From positions 186,001 through 250,000 of the forward strand of contig NZ_JBQKJT010000002.1 in the NCBI RefSeq assembly GCF_052117125.1: a DNA stretch of 64,000 bases, in the 5' to 3' direction. Position numbers and translations under genes: made by a program. This DNA comes from Avoscillospira_A sp052117125 (lineage in GTDB: Bacteria > Bacillota > Clostridia > Oscillospirales > Oscillospiraceae). Positions within the stretch are counted from its first letter, which is position 1. The number at the start of each line of letters is the position of its first letter. The notes under the pieces were generated by a model. That model worked only from the letters and a program-made list of their open reading frames with translations, was not told the origin of the DNA and ran no database searches. Positions 35,435 through 43,647 of this stretch are shown piece after piece.

Positions 35435-35473
35435 CATACCGCTGCGATTGCAAAAATCGGAATATTTTCTATT

Positions 35474-37270
35474 TTAGACGTTGCGGCCCTTGGTATCGAT
35501 TTCCTCGCGGATGCGCTTGCCGAAGTCCGCCACGGTCATGACGCCTTCGTCTACACCCTTGCGGGTCCGGACAGCCACCTGGCCGTTCTCGGCCTCCTTG
35601 TCGCCCACCACCAGCATAAAGGGTACCTTCTCCAGCTGGGCCTCGCGAATCTTCTTGCCGATCTTCTCATTGCGGTCGTCCACTTCCACCCGGATGCCCA
35701 GGGCTTCCAGCTGCTTCTTGACCTCCCAGGCGTAGTCGTTGGTCCGCTCGGTGATGGTCATAATCCGGGCCTGCTCGGGCGCCATCCACGTGGGCAGCGC
35801 GCCGGCGTACTCCTCAATCAGATAGGCCAGGGTGCGCTCGTAGCAGCCCAGAGACGTGCGGTGGATGATATACGGCGTCTTCTTCTGGCCGTCGGTATCG
35901 GTGTACTCCATGCCGAACTGCTTGGCCAGGAGCATATCGATCTGGATGGTGACCAGCGTGTCCTCCTTGCCGTAGACATTCTTATACTGAATGTCCAGCT
36001 TGGGACCGTAGAAAGCGGCTTCGTCGATGCCGACGGTGTAGTTCACGTCCAGATCATCGAGAATCTGGCCCATCACCCGCTGGGCTTCCTCCCACTGTTC
36101 CGGCGTGCCCTCATATTTATTGTTGGGGTTGGCCGGGTCCCACTGAGAGAAGCGGAACGTACACTTGTCCAGCAGGCCCACGGTGCCCAGGCAGTATTTT
36201 GCCAGGTCCAGGCAGCCCTTGAACTCCTCTTCCAGCTGTTCCGGACGCAGGACCAGGTGGCCCTCGGAAATGGTGAACTGCCGGACACGGATCAGACCGT
36301 GCATCTCGCCGGAATCCTCGTTGCGGAACAGGGTGGACGTCTCACCCAGCCGCATGGGCAGGTCGCGGTAGGAACGGGCACGGTTCAGGAACACCTGGTA
36401 CTGGAAGGGGCAGGTCATGGGACGCAGGGCAAAGCATTCCTTCGTCTCATCGTAGGGATCGCCCAGAACAAACATACCGTCCAGATAGTGGTCCCAGTGA
36501 CCGGAAATCTTATAGAGGTCCCGCTTGGCCATGAGCGGCGTCTTGGTCAGCAGATAGCCCCGCTTCTGCTCCTCATCCTCCACCCAGCGCTGCAGCTGCT
36601 GGACCACTCTTGCGCCCTTGGGCAGCAGCACCGGCAGGCCCTGGCCGATGACGTCCACAGTGGTGAAGTATTCCAGTTCCCGGCCCAGCTTGTTGTGGTC
36701 CCGCTTGAGGGCCTCGGCCTGCTTGGCCAGATACTCGTCCAGCTCGTCCTTCTTGGGGAAAGCCACGCCGTAAATACGCTGGAGCATCTTGCGGTTGGAA
36801 TCGCCGCGCCAATAGGCGCCGCAGCACTGGGTCAGCTTGATGGCGTTGCCCTTGATGCGGCCCGTGGAGTCCAGATGGGGACCGGCGCACAGGTCGGTGA
36901 ACTCGCCCTGCTTATAGAAGGAGATGTGGGCGTCCTCCGGCAGATCGTTGATGAGCTCCACCTTATAGGGCTCGCCCTGCTGCTCCATGAGGGCCAGGGC
37001 CTCGGCACGGGGCAGCTCAAACCGCTCCAGCTTCAGCTTTTCCTTGCAGATCTTCCGCATTTCGGCCTCGATTTTCTCCAGGTCCTCGGGGGTGAACGCC
37101 TTCTCGGAGTCCAGATCATAATAGAAGCCGTTGTCGATGGCGGGACCGATGGCCAGCTTTGTCTCAGGCCACAGGCGCTTGACGGCCTGGGCCATCACAT
37201 GGGAACAGGTGTGCCAATAGGTCTTGCGGTATGCCTCGTTTTCAAAGGTGTACAGGTTTTCTTCGGACAT
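35474..37270 (-). CDS. thrS: Threonyl-tRNA synthetase
   Basis: 598 residues. Charges tRNA-Thr. The editing domain has HTCSHVMAQAVK; the class II catalytic core has MTCPFQYQVF, LRPMTCP and RVRQFTISEGH, and the anticodon domain ends the protein (TERTNDYAWEVKKQLEALGIRVEVD). It starts with the editing-domain region and lacks the N-terminal TGS domain of longer homologues. The ATG at 37270 follows AAGGAGG; an upstream extension is T-box leader sequence. Controlled by a threonine T-box. Confidence 0.97.
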   Translation of the reverse strand: MSEENLYTFENEAYRKTYWHTCSHVMAQAVKRLWPETKLAIGPAIDNGFYYDLDSEKAFTPEDLEKIEAEMRKICKEKLKLERFELPRAEALALMEQQGEPYKVELINDLPEDAHISFYKQGEFTDLCAGPHLDSTGRIKGNAIKLTQCCGAYWRGDSNRKMLQRIYGVAFPKKDELDEYLAKQAEALKRDHNKLGRELEYFTTVDVIGQGLPVLLPKGARVVQQLQRWVEDEEQKRGYLLTKTPLMAKRDLYKISGHWDHYLDGMFVLGDPYDETKECFALRPMTCPFQYQVFLNRARSYRDLPMRLGETSTLFRNEDSGEMHGLIRVRQFTISEGHLVLRPEQLEEEFKGCLDLAKYCLGTVGLLDKCTFRFSQWDPANPNNKYEGTPEQWEEAQRVMGQILDDLDVNYTVGIDEAAFYGPKLDIQYKNVYGKEDTLVTIQIDMLLAKQFGMEYTDTDGQKKTPYIIHRTSLGCYERTLAYLIEEYAGALPTWMAPEQARIMTITERTNDYAWEVKKQLEALGIRVEVDDRNEKIGKKIREAQLEKVPFMLVVGDKEAENGQVAVRTRKGVDEGVMTVADFGKRIREEIDTKGRNV

Positions 37271-37307
37271 AGGGAGTTCCTCCTTTTTTGATTGAGGGGC
37301 AAAAGAA

Positions 37308-37561
37308 AAATCCCGCCCCTGACTGTAATCAGGGGTGGGATACAAAGTCGTATTCCACGGTTCCACCCTGCTTGCGCCCCACAGGACGCCGCTCATTGGC
37401 CGCTGTAACGGGCGGTCCCGTCCCGCTTACTGCTTAAAAAAGGTTCAGTCGGGCAGCTCGGAAGTGGTGGGCCTTCGTCCATAAAACAGGACCCTTTCAC
37501 CATCCGGGCCCCTCTCTGGGTTTCTGGGAACGATGCGCGTCTTCGTCAACGCCATTTTGTC
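37308..37561 (-). ncRNA. T-box leader of thrS
   Basis: The T-box sequence AGCAGGGTGGAACCGTGG is at 37355-37372 and is followed by a terminator (stem 37310-37341 with TTTTT). Upstream lie stem I landmarks (AGAGAGGGGC, GGATGGTGAAA) and an ACC at 37466-37468 just before ACTTCCGAGC, a plausible threonine specifier. Uncharged tRNA-Thr would allow readthrough into thrS. This and the promoters fill the gap 37271-37883. Confidence 0.93.
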
Positions 37562-37568
37562 ATCTCCT

Positions 37569-37597
37569 ACTCTAGCACAGCCCACGGCAAATGTCAA
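37569..37597 (-). promoter_or_regulatory. thrS promoter
   Basis: Minus strand TTGACA, 17-nt spacer, TAGAGT. Confidence 0.7.
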
Positions 37598-37646
37598 TTA
37601 CCATTTGCTGCTGTCATTATGTTAACCCTTTTGTAACAGTATTCAT

Positions 37647-37666
37647 TTTTAACGGAGTTTTAACGG
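37647..37666 (+). promoter_or_regulatory. Direct repeat upstream of the 3D-domain gene
   Basis: TTTTAACGG occurs twice with an 11-bp period in an A/T-rich stretch, so both copies face the same side of the helix. The binder is unknown. Confidence 0.3.
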
Positions 37667-37758
37667 GAAATCTTCGAATATATACAAAATAACAGATGTA
37701 ACCTGCGTTTACATAAATTCTAAAAAATTCAGAAAATAATGCAATTTTACTCGAAAAC

Positions 37759-37786
37759 TTGACAAAATTGAATTTCTCGTTATAAT
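37759..37786 (+). promoter_or_regulatory. Promoter for the 3D-domain gene
   Basis: Perfect TTGACA and TATAAT with a 16-nt spacer, one of the strongest promoters in the window. Confidence 0.9.
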
Positions 37787-37800
37787 ACATACCTGTCGTG

Positions 37801-37833
37801 CATATGATTACAAAAAGTTACAGCTTGTAAACA
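37801..37833 (-). promoter_or_regulatory. TTACA/TGTAA site downstream of the promoter
   Basis: On the minus strand CTGTAACTTTTTGTAATC and CATATG, closely matching the site at 549-572 upstream of the CAP gene; the flanking TTACAGCTTGTAA occurs in both. It would lie in the transcribed leader here. Confidence 0.4.
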
Positions 37834-37883
37834 ATCGTTATTTATTCAACAAGAGTATACAGGCTGCAAAAGGAGGTATCCCC

Positions 37884-38924
37884 ATGCACTACAGTACCTA
37901 CTCCCTGCTGCATCGCCATTCCCCCTTGCAGCGTCTGGCCTCTGCCGTGATCACCACGGCCCTGACGGCTTCGGCGCTGATGATTCCGGCGGCAGCCCAG
38001 AGTACCTACGTGATTCACGATCGGGACGAGGTCATCGTTCACACCACCTTTACCCGGGACCCGGGCGCGGTCCTGCAGGAAGCCGGTGTGACGTTGGGCC
38101 AGTCCGATGTCTATACCGCCGCCCAGGGGGCCGATGGTCTGGATCTGACGGTTCTGCGCCGTCAGACGGTCCATCTGGTGGCCGACGGACAGGTCCGCAC
38201 CCTGGCGACTTACGGCGAGCCGGTCTCCCAGGTGCTGGACGCCGTGGGCATCACCCTGGACAGTGACGACAAGGTTTCCGTTCCCCTGGACGCCCCCACA
38301 GAGACCGGCATGGCCATTGTGGTCACCCGCGTCGAAACCAAAACCCTCACCTATGAGGAAACCGTCCCCGCCGGGGAGCAGGTCTTCCACAACAACGTCC
38401 TCCAGCCCGGCCAGGAAACCGTTCTGGAAGAGGGCAGCGACGGCATGCAGACCGTCACCGCCGCCGTCACCTACGAAAACGGCGTGGAGGTGAATCGCAC
38501 GGTCATCGACACCAATGTGACCACCGCAGCCAAGGACCGCATTGTCATCCGCGGCGCGGAAAGCGCCGCCATGCCCACCGATGCCGAAGGCAACGCCATT
38601 GTCACCGCCGGCGGCGAGGTTTTGGAATACGAGCGGGTCATTGACGGCAAGGCCACCGCCTACAACTGTCCCGGCTATGTGGGCCACACAGCCTCCGGCA
38701 CCGTGGCCGAAGTGGGCAAGGTGGCCGTGGACCCCAAGGTGATTCCCCTGGGCTCCAAATTGTACATCGTCTCTCAGGACGGCCAGTACGTCTACGGCTA
38801 CTGCATTGCCGAGGACACCGGCGGCCTCATCAAGGGCAACAAAGTGGACCTCTATTTCAGCACCTGGGATGAGTGCATCCAGTTCGGCTACCGGCCTGTC
38901 ACCATCTATGTGGTGGAAGAATAA
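37884..38924 (+). CDS. Exported G5 and 3D-domain wall protein (YabE/resuscitation-factor-like)
   Basis: 346 residues. Signal peptide 1-39 (ALTASALMIPAAAQ). Two ubiquitin-like DUF348 segments (about 42-85 and 95-140), a G5 domain at about 145-225 (VETKTLTYEETVPAGEQV) and a C-terminal 3D domain with its three conserved aspartates (KVAVDPKVIPLGS, AEDTGG, KVDLYF). The 3D fold is shared with lytic transglycosylases such as MltA and the resuscitation-promoting factors, so it probably cleaves or remodels peptidoglycan outside the cell. AAAGGAGG precedes the ATG. A strong promoter drives it and a hairpin follows it. Confidence 0.9.
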   Translation: MHYSTYSLLHRHSPLQRLASAVITTALTASALMIPAAAQSTYVIHDRDEVIVHTTFTRDPGAVLQEAGVTLGQSDVYTAAQGADGLDLTVLRRQTVHLVADGQVRTLATYGEPVSQVLDAVGITLDSDDKVSVPLDAPTETGMAIVVTRVETKTLTYEETVPAGEQVFHNNVLQPGQETVLEEGSDGMQTVTAAVTYENGVEVNRTVIDTNVTTAAKDRIVIRGAESAAMPTDAEGNAIVTAGGEVLEYERVIDGKATAYNCPGYVGHTASGTVAEVGKVAVDPKVIPLGSKLYIVSQDGQYVYGYCIAEDTGGLIKGNKVDLYFSTWDECIQFGYRPVTIYVVEE

Positions 38925-38927
38925 AAA

Positions 38928-38956
38928 TTGAAAAATCGTCCGTTGTCTGGTACACT
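38928..38956 (+). promoter_or_regulatory. rsmA promoter inside an inverted repeat
   Basis: TTGAAA, 17-nt spacer, TACACT. The -35, spacer and -10 lie within the arms and loop of the inverted repeat at 38933-38977. Confidence 0.5.
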
Positions 38957-38977
38957 ATCCATGACAACGGACGATTT
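38933..38977 (+). terminator. 15-bp inverted repeat after the 3D-domain gene
   Basis: AAATCGTCCGTTGTC and its exact complement with a 15-base loop, ending in TTTCTAT. It can end the upstream transcript, and it also contains the likely rsmA promoter. Confidence 0.6.
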
Positions 38978-39009
38978 CTATATTATATAGTATACCACGG
39001 AGGATCACC

Positions 39010-39870
39010 ATGGATCTTTGCAATATCAATGACATCAAGGAACTGCTGCACCGGCACGGCTTCCGGTTCTCCAAGGCCAAAGGCCAGAATTTTCTGACCC
39101 AGAGCTGGGTGCCCCGGCAGATTGTGGAAGCCGCCGGCATCGATGAGACCTGCGGCGTCCTGGAGGTGGGACCCGGCATCGGCCCCCTGACGGAACAGCT
39201 GTGCCTGAACGCCAGAAAGGTGCTGGCTGTGGAAGTGGACCGGACCTTGCAGCCCATTCTGGCGGAAACCCTGGGCCGCTTCGACAATCTGCGCATTCAG
39301 TTTGACGACGTGCTCAAGCAGGACATTGCCCAATTGGTGCGGGAGGAATTTCCCGGCCTGCGGCCCATGGCCTGCGCCAACCTACCTTATTATATTACGT
39401 CTCCCGTGCTGGCCGCCCTGCTGGAAAGCCGGGCCTTTGAAGCGGTAACGGTCATGGTCCAGAAAGAAGTGGCCCAGCGGATCTGTTCCAGACCCGGCAG
39501 CGGCAATTACGGCGCGTTCAGCGTCTTCTGTCAGTATTACGCCCAGCCGGAGCTGCTCTTTGACGTGCCGCCCTCCTGCTTCATCCCCCAGCCCAAGGTA
39601 ATGTCCGCCATTCTCAAGCTGACCATGCGGACGGAACCGCCCTGCCACATCGAGGATGAAGCGCTCTTTTTCCGGGTGGTCCGGGCCAGCTTCGCCCAGC
39701 GGCGCAAGACGCTGCTCAACGGCCTGTCCAGCGGCTTCTCCAATCTCACCAAGGAACAGCTTTCCGCCGTCATCGAGGATTGCGGTCTGCCCGCCAATGT
39801 CCGGGGTGAGACGCTGGAAATCGAGGGCTTTGCCGCCATCGCCAACGGGATTTACAAGCTGCTGCACTGA
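39010..39870 (+). CDS. rsmA: 16S rRNA dimethyladenosine methyltransferase
   Basis: 286 residues. KsgA: dimethylates two adjacent adenosines near the 3' end of 16S rRNA in late 30S assembly. GQNFLTQSW at the N-terminus, the SAM motif VLEVGPGIGPLTEQL, AVEVDR and the catalytic NLPYYITSP are all present, with a C-terminal domain ending in LEIEGFAAIANGIY. GGAGGATC precedes the ATG. It converges with sfsA, the stop codons overlapping by 19 bp. Confidence 0.97.
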   Translation: MDLCNINDIKELLHRHGFRFSKAKGQNFLTQSWVPRQIVEAAGIDETCGVLEVGPGIGPLTEQLCLNARKVLAVEVDRTLQPILAETLGRFDNLRIQFDDVLKQDIAQLVREEFPGLRPMACANLPYYITSPVLAALLESRAFEAVTVMVQKEVAQRICSRPGSGNYGAFSVFCQYYAQPELLFDVPPSCFIPQPKVMSAILKLTMRTEPPCHIEDEALFFRVVRASFAQRRKTLLNGLSSGFSNLTKEQLSAVIEDCGLPANVRGETLEIEGFAAIANGIYKLLH

Positions 39871-40556
39871 CTGGGCAGCACCACCGGCACCGGCCGGGCA
39901 GCGGTGATGGAATCGGGTGTCACATCGCATTCCACCGCCAGCAGCTGTACGCCCGCTTCCCGGGCCGACCACAACGCCTGTGCAAACGCCGGGTCCCGGT
40001 CGATGTTGGGTTCTACGCGCAAAATGCCCGCCATCTGGCAGACGAAGAGGATATAAGCCCCGTAGCCCTCCCCCACGGCTTGGCGCAAGTGGTGGACATG
40101 CTTGGTCCCCCGTTCCGTGGGGGCGTCGGGGAACCGGGCCACACCATCCTGTTCCAATGTGACCCCCTTCACTTCCAGCAGGCAGGGCCGCCCGCCTGCG
40201 ACAAAATACCAGTCCAGCCGGGCATCGCCGTAGCGGTGCTCGGCTTTCTGCCGCTCCACGGCCACCCCCAGGCCGCCCTGCTGCATCCACTCCCCGGCCA
40301 ACCGGTTCGGAACCTGGGAATCGATATTAAATAAGGTATCGCCCTTGCGGACAGTAATGAGGGACCACCGGGTTTTTCTCTGCGGGTCGTCGTGGTAGGT
40401 ACACCAGACCTCCGTGCCGGGAATCAGAAGTTCTCCACAGCGGCCCGTGTTTTTCACATGGGCCACCACTTCCCTGCCGTCGATGACCACATGGGCCAGA
40501 AAGCGGTTGGGGCGGCGAAGAAAGACGCCCTGATGGATGTTGTCATATATTATCAT
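39852..40556 (-). CDS. sfsA: DNA/RNA nuclease SfsA family protein
   Basis: 234 residues from the ATG after GGGAGG. The N-terminal OB-like part (RPNRFLAHVVIDGREVVAHVKNTGRCGELL) and the nuclease-like part with RLDWYF, LLEVKGVTLEQDG and FPDAPTERGTKHV match SfsA. The E. coli protein was named for sugar fermentation stimulation and has a nuclease-type fold; its physiological role is uncertain. It overlaps rsmA by 19 bp at the 3' ends. Confidence 0.92.
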   Translation of the reverse strand: MIIYDNIHQGVFLRRPNRFLAHVVIDGREVVAHVKNTGRCGELLIPGTEVWCTYHDDPQRKTRWSLITVRKGDTLFNIDSQVPNRLAGEWMQQGGLGVAVERQKAEHRYGDARLDWYFVAGGRPCLLEVKGVTLEQDGVARFPDAPTERGTKHVHHLRQAVGEGYGAYILFVCQMAGILRVEPNIDRDPAFAQALWSAREAGVQLLAVECDVTPDSITAARPVPVVLPSQCSSL

Positions 40557-40588
40557 AGGACCTCCCAGTTTTGCACAGCCCAAACAAT

Positions 40589-40795
40589 TAAAGTTTTACT
40601 CGATTTTTTTCAAAAAATCGCAGGGGTCCAGGGGGCGGCGCCCCCGGTCGCCCGCCGCAGCGGGCGAAATACCCGTGCCGCGCATGGCGCGAAATCCCCC
40701 AGCGTCCCCAGCGCCATCCGCAGATGGCGCAACCCTCGCGGCAAATGCCGCAAGGCCCTCGTCTCCGCCCTGGGGCGGCAGACGAGGGCCTTCTG
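40589..40795 (+). repeat. Modular hairpin repeat, copy 4
   Basis: Plus orientation between sfsA and obgE, both on the minus strand. A/T hairpin, CAGGGGGC/GCCCCCGG, CGCCCGC/GCGGGCG, GTGCCGCGC/GCATGGCGC, GCGCCATC/GATGGCGC, TGCGGC-type hairpin, and a terminal hairpin of different sequence (GGCCCTCGTCT / AGACGAGGGCC) where other copies have GGCCGCCGTC. Paired positions have changed together. Here, unlike most copies, the long hairpin is next to the gene stop (obgE). Confidence 0.85.
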
Positions 40796-40796
40796 C

Positions 40797-42077
40797 TTAT
40801 TTCTCGTAGGTGAATTCCCAGTTGTAGATGCTGACGGTGTCGCCGTCCTGGATACCCATCTCCTCCAGCCGGGCAAACAGGCCGCTCTTGCGCAGCTGCC
40901 GGTCGAAGTACATCCGGGACTCGTAATCGTCAAAGTTGACGTCACCCAGCAGCCGCTCCATCCAGGGACCGGAGACGCTCCACACGTCGTCAAACTGCTT
41001 GATGGTCAATTCCTCTACACCGCCGGCCTCGGCCAGGGGCTTGACGTACTCCGGCTCGTAAACGATGACCGGAGGCAGCTGGGCCAGCTTCCCAGCCACC
41101 ACCTTCATCAAATCCCGCGTACCGGCGGTGGTGGCGGCGGAAATTTCATAAAACTCATAGCCCCGTTCGGTGACGTAATTGCGCAGCCGTTCCAGGCTAT
41201 CGCTGTCGGGGGACAGCAGATCGATCTTGTTGGCGGCCACGATCATGGGCCGCTCCGCCAGCTCCGGAGAATACTCCCGCAGCTCGGCGTTGATCTTCTC
41301 AAAATCCTCCACCGGGTCCCGGTCCTCGCTGCCGGACACGTCCACCACATGGATCATCAGGCGGCAGCGGTCGATGTGACGGAGAAAATCGTGGCCCAAT
41401 CCCGCGCCCTCTGCGGCGCCTTCAATGATACCGGGGATATCGGCCATGACAAAGGATACGCCCTCCTCCACATAGATGACGCCCAGATTGGGGAACAGGG
41501 TCGTAAAGTGGTAGTTGGCGATCTTGGGCCGGGCGTTGGATGTGACGGACAGCAGCGTGGACTTGCCCACGTTGGGGAAGCCCACCAGACCCACATCGGC
41601 CAGGAGCTTCAGCTCCAGAATCACATCGTGGCTCTCGCCGGGCAGACCCGCCTTGGCAAAGCGGGGCACCTGCCGGGTGGGTGTGGCGAAATGGTGATTG
41701 CCCCAGCCGCCCCGGCCGCCCTTAGCCAGGATGAAGTCCTCGTCGTCGGACATATCCTTGATGATCTCGTTGGTCTCGGCATCCCGGACCACGGTGCCGC
41801 GGGGCACCTTGATGATGAGGTTTTCACCGGCCTTGCCCTTACGGCGGCCGCCCTCGCCCTTGATGCCGTCGGCGGCGGTGTATTTGCGCTTGTAGCGGAA
41901 GTCCATCAGCGTGGACATATGATCGTCCACCCGCAGGACAATGCTGCCGCCATTGCCGCCGTCACCGCCGTCGGGGCCGCCGGCGGCCACAAACTTCTCC
42001 CGGTGGAAGGCCACGGCGCCATCGCCGCCGCGGCCGGCCTTGACGGTGATTCTTACTTTATCGATAAATGCGGACAC
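40797..42077 (-). CDS. obgE: GTPase ObgE/CgtA
   Basis: 426 residues. Essential GTPase in 50S assembly and, in Bacillus, the general stress response. Residues 1-158 are the glycine-rich Obg fold (FHREKFVAAGGPDGGDGGNGG, GGRGGWGNHHFATPTRQVP), then G1 GFPNVGKSTLL, G3 ADIPGIIEGA, G4 ANKIDL, and a C-terminal OCT domain with KQFDDVWSVSGPWMERLLGDV. It follows rpmA after a terminator, so some expression comes from readthrough or an unseen promoter. Confidence 0.97.
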   Translation of the reverse strand: MSAFIDKVRITVKAGRGGDGAVAFHREKFVAAGGPDGGDGGNGGSIVLRVDDHMSTLMDFRYKRKYTAADGIKGEGGRRKGKAGENLIIKVPRGTVVRDAETNEIIKDMSDDEDFILAKGGRGGWGNHHFATPTRQVPRFAKAGLPGESHDVILELKLLADVGLVGFPNVGKSTLLSVTSNARPKIANYHFTTLFPNLGVIYVEEGVSFVMADIPGIIEGAAEGAGLGHDFLRHIDRCRLMIHVVDVSGSEDRDPVEDFEKINAELREYSPELAERPMIVAANKIDLLSPDSDSLERLRNYVTERGYEFYEISAATTAGTRDLMKVVAGKLAQLPPVIVYEPEYVKPLAEAGGVEELTIKQFDDVWSVSGPWMERLLGDVNFDDYESRMYFDRQLRKSGLFARLEEMGIQDGDTVSIYNWEFTYEK

Positions 42078-42098
42078 GGGTCTTCCTCCATTCTGAAT

Positions 42099-42127
42099 AA
42101 AAAAATCCCGAACAGTGCTGTTCGGGA
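42099..42127 (-). terminator. rpmA terminator
   Basis: CCCGAACAG / CTGTTCGGG stem followed on the minus strand by a T7 run. Confidence 0.9.
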
Positions 42128-42142
42128 TTTTTCATCGGTAAA

Positions 42143-42427
42143 TTACTGCTCTACAGCGTAGACGGACGCCATCTTGCGGTCCTTGCCCATGCGCTCGAAC
42201 TTGACGGTACCGTCGATCAGAGCGAACAGGGTGTCGTCGCTGCCGATGCCCACGTTCTTGCCAGGGTGGATATGGGTGCCTCTCTGCCGAACCAGAATGT
42301 TGCCGGCCAGGACAAACTGACCGTCGGCACGCTTCACGCCCAGGCGCTTAGCCTCGGAATCACGGCCGTTCTTGGTGGAACCGCCGCCCTTCTTGTGAGC
42401 GAAGAACTGAAAACCAATGTTAAGCAT
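42143..42427 (-). CDS. rpmA: 50S ribosomal protein L27 precursor
   Basis: 94 residues. The N-terminus MLNIGFQFFAHKKGGG carries the FQFF-A cleavage motif, so Prp (next gene upstream) is expected to cut after Phe9 to expose the active N-terminus. GVKRADGQFVLAGNILVRQRGT and HPGKNVGIGSDDTLFAL are standard. L27 contacts the peptidyl-transferase centre. It is 1 bp from prp. Confidence 0.97.
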   Translation of the reverse strand: MLNIGFQFFAHKKGGGSTKNGRDSEAKRLGVKRADGQFVLAGNILVRQRGTHIHPGKNVGIGSDDTLFALIDGTVKFERMGKDRKMASVYAVEQ

Positions 42428-42428
42428 G

Positions 42429-42755
42429 TTATTGCACCTCCATGACTTCGATATAATCCGGATACTCGTCCCGCAGCTCGCAGAGGGTCAGCATCAGGCC
42501 GGTGAGTACCGCCTGTACCGTCTCCTCCTCGTCGCAGCTGGCGGGGAGTGTCAAGGTGATCCGGGCCTCCTTGTCATTGACACGGGTTTTGGCGCGGCAG
42601 CCGCACACATCGTTGATGGTGCACTCGGCCATCCGAATGGCCGTGGTGACGGCGGCGCAGACAATGTCGCTGCCCGCCTCGGCGTAGCCGCTGTGGCCCT
42701 CGCAGCAGAATCCGGTGATTCTGCCGTCCTGATCAAAAAATTCGACTCTGGTCAT
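42429..42755 (-). CDS. prp: Ribosomal-processing cysteine protease Prp
   Basis: 108 residues. Cuts the nine-residue extension from L27 in Firmicutes. The catalytic motif GHSGYAEAGSDIVCAAV gives His21 and Cys33. Its start overlaps the rplU stop (TAATG) and it sits between rplU and rpmA, the invariant arrangement of the family. Confidence 0.96.
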   Translation of the reverse strand: MTRVEFFDQDGRITGFCCEGHSGYAEAGSDIVCAAVTTAIRMAECTINDVCGCRAKTRVNDKEARITLTLPASCDEEETVQAVLTGLMLTLCELRDEYPDYIEVMEVQ

Positions 42756-43066
42756 TACACAGAGATCTTCTCGATCTGCACCTTGGTGTAGGGCTGACGA
42801 TGGCCCTGGCAGCTCTTGGAGTCCTTCTTGGGACGGTACTTGAAGACGGTGATCTTCTTGCCCTTGCCGTTCTTGAGGACCTTGGCAGCCACGGAAGCGC
42901 CAGCAACCACGGGAGTACCGAACTTGGAGTTCTCGCCATCAACCACAGCCAGAACCTTGTCGAACGTCACGGTCTGATCGGCTTCAACATTCAGCTTTTC
43001 GATGAACAGCACGTCGCCTTCCTTGACGTTGTACTGCTTGCCACCGGTAACGATAATAGCCTGCAT
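42755..43066 (-). CDS. rplU: 50S ribosomal protein L21
   Basis: 103 residues from the ATG at 43066, which follows AGGTAGGTG; an in-frame GTG at 43078 is too close to that site. MQAIIVTGGKQYNVKEGDVL and GKKITVFKYRPKKDSKSCQGHRQPYT are typical of L21, which binds domain I of 23S rRNA. First gene of rplU-prp-rpmA. Confidence 0.97.
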   Translation of the reverse strand: MQAIIVTGGKQYNVKEGDVLFIEKLNVEADQTVTFDKVLAVVDGENSKFGTPVVAGASVAAKVLKNGKGKKITVFKYRPKKDSKSCQGHRQPYTKVQIEKISV

Positions 43067-43084
43067 TTCAAATTGCACCTACCT

Positions 43085-43150
43085 TTTGTTTGTAGACTCG
43101 CTCTGGAGGTGCGAGGGCATACCTCGACTGTCAACCTCTTCGATGCGGCT
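43085..43150 (-). ncRNA. Probable L21 leader
   Basis: Between promoter and rplU, minus-strand GAGGTTGACAGTCGAGG, GCCCTCGCACCTC and GAGCGAGTC can pair as a compact stem-loop, at the place where Firmicutes carry the L21 leader. By eye only. Confidence 0.5.
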
Positions 43151-43155
43151 TTTCC

Positions 43156-43184
43156 AGTATAGCAGGACAACCACCGAATGTCAA
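43156..43184 (-). promoter_or_regulatory. rplU-prp-rpmA promoter
   Basis: Minus strand TTGACA, 17-nt spacer, TATACT. Confidence 0.85.
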
Positions 43185-43213
43185 ATAGTTTTTTGCTTTT
43201 TTTCCCGTTTTCC

Positions 43214-43642
43214 CTATCGTTTTTTTAAATTGGTGCAGATTTCCGCCAGACAGTCCGACGCCTCCATGCGGAACCGGTCGTTGACCGTCAGATCGCCTAG
43301 GGACAGCACCCCCACCAGCTTGCCGCCCTCCACCACCGGAAGACGCCGCACCTGTTCCAGGGCCATGCGCTGGGCGGCTTCCTCGGCATCGTCGCCGGGG
43401 GCGGCGGCCACAATGCGCCGGGTCATGATATCGGCCACGGCGGTTTTTTCCGGCGGCAGTCCCGCCGCCACACAGCGCAATACAATGTCCCGGTCCGTCA
43501 GCAAGCCGCAGAGCTTTCCGCCCTTGGCGCAGACCGGCACGGAGCCGATGTTGTACCGGGACAGCACCCGGGCCGCCGACGCGGCCATGTCCTCCGGGGC
43601 CACGCAGACCGGTCCCGGTGTCATAAAGTCCTGTACTTTCAT
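43214..43642 (-). CDS. CBS-domain protein
   Basis: 142 residues made of two CBS motifs (about 1-60 and 70-130: MKVQDFMTPGPVCVAPEDM and VADIMTRRIVAAAPGDDAEEA), a complete Bateman module with no other domain. Such stand-alone modules bind adenine nucleotides and often act as regulators; the partner is unknown. The likely ribosome-binding site GGAGGGAG lies in the 3' arm of the terminator of the upstream gene, so transcripts reading through could have it masked. Confidence 0.9.
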   Translation of the reverse strand: MKVQDFMTPGPVCVAPEDMAASAARVLSRYNIGSVPVCAKGGKLCGLLTDRDIVLRCVAAGLPPEKTAVADIMTRRIVAAAPGDDAEEAAQRMALEQVRRLPVVEGGKLVGVLSLGDLTVNDRFRMEASDCLAEICTNLKKR

Positions 43643-43647
43643 AAGTA

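Noticed and set aside
37601..37883. c-di-AMP riboswitch before the 3D-domain gene
   Set aside because: Such switches control wall hydrolases, but the promoter lies too close to the gene (about 90 nt of leader) and none of the conserved segments was found.
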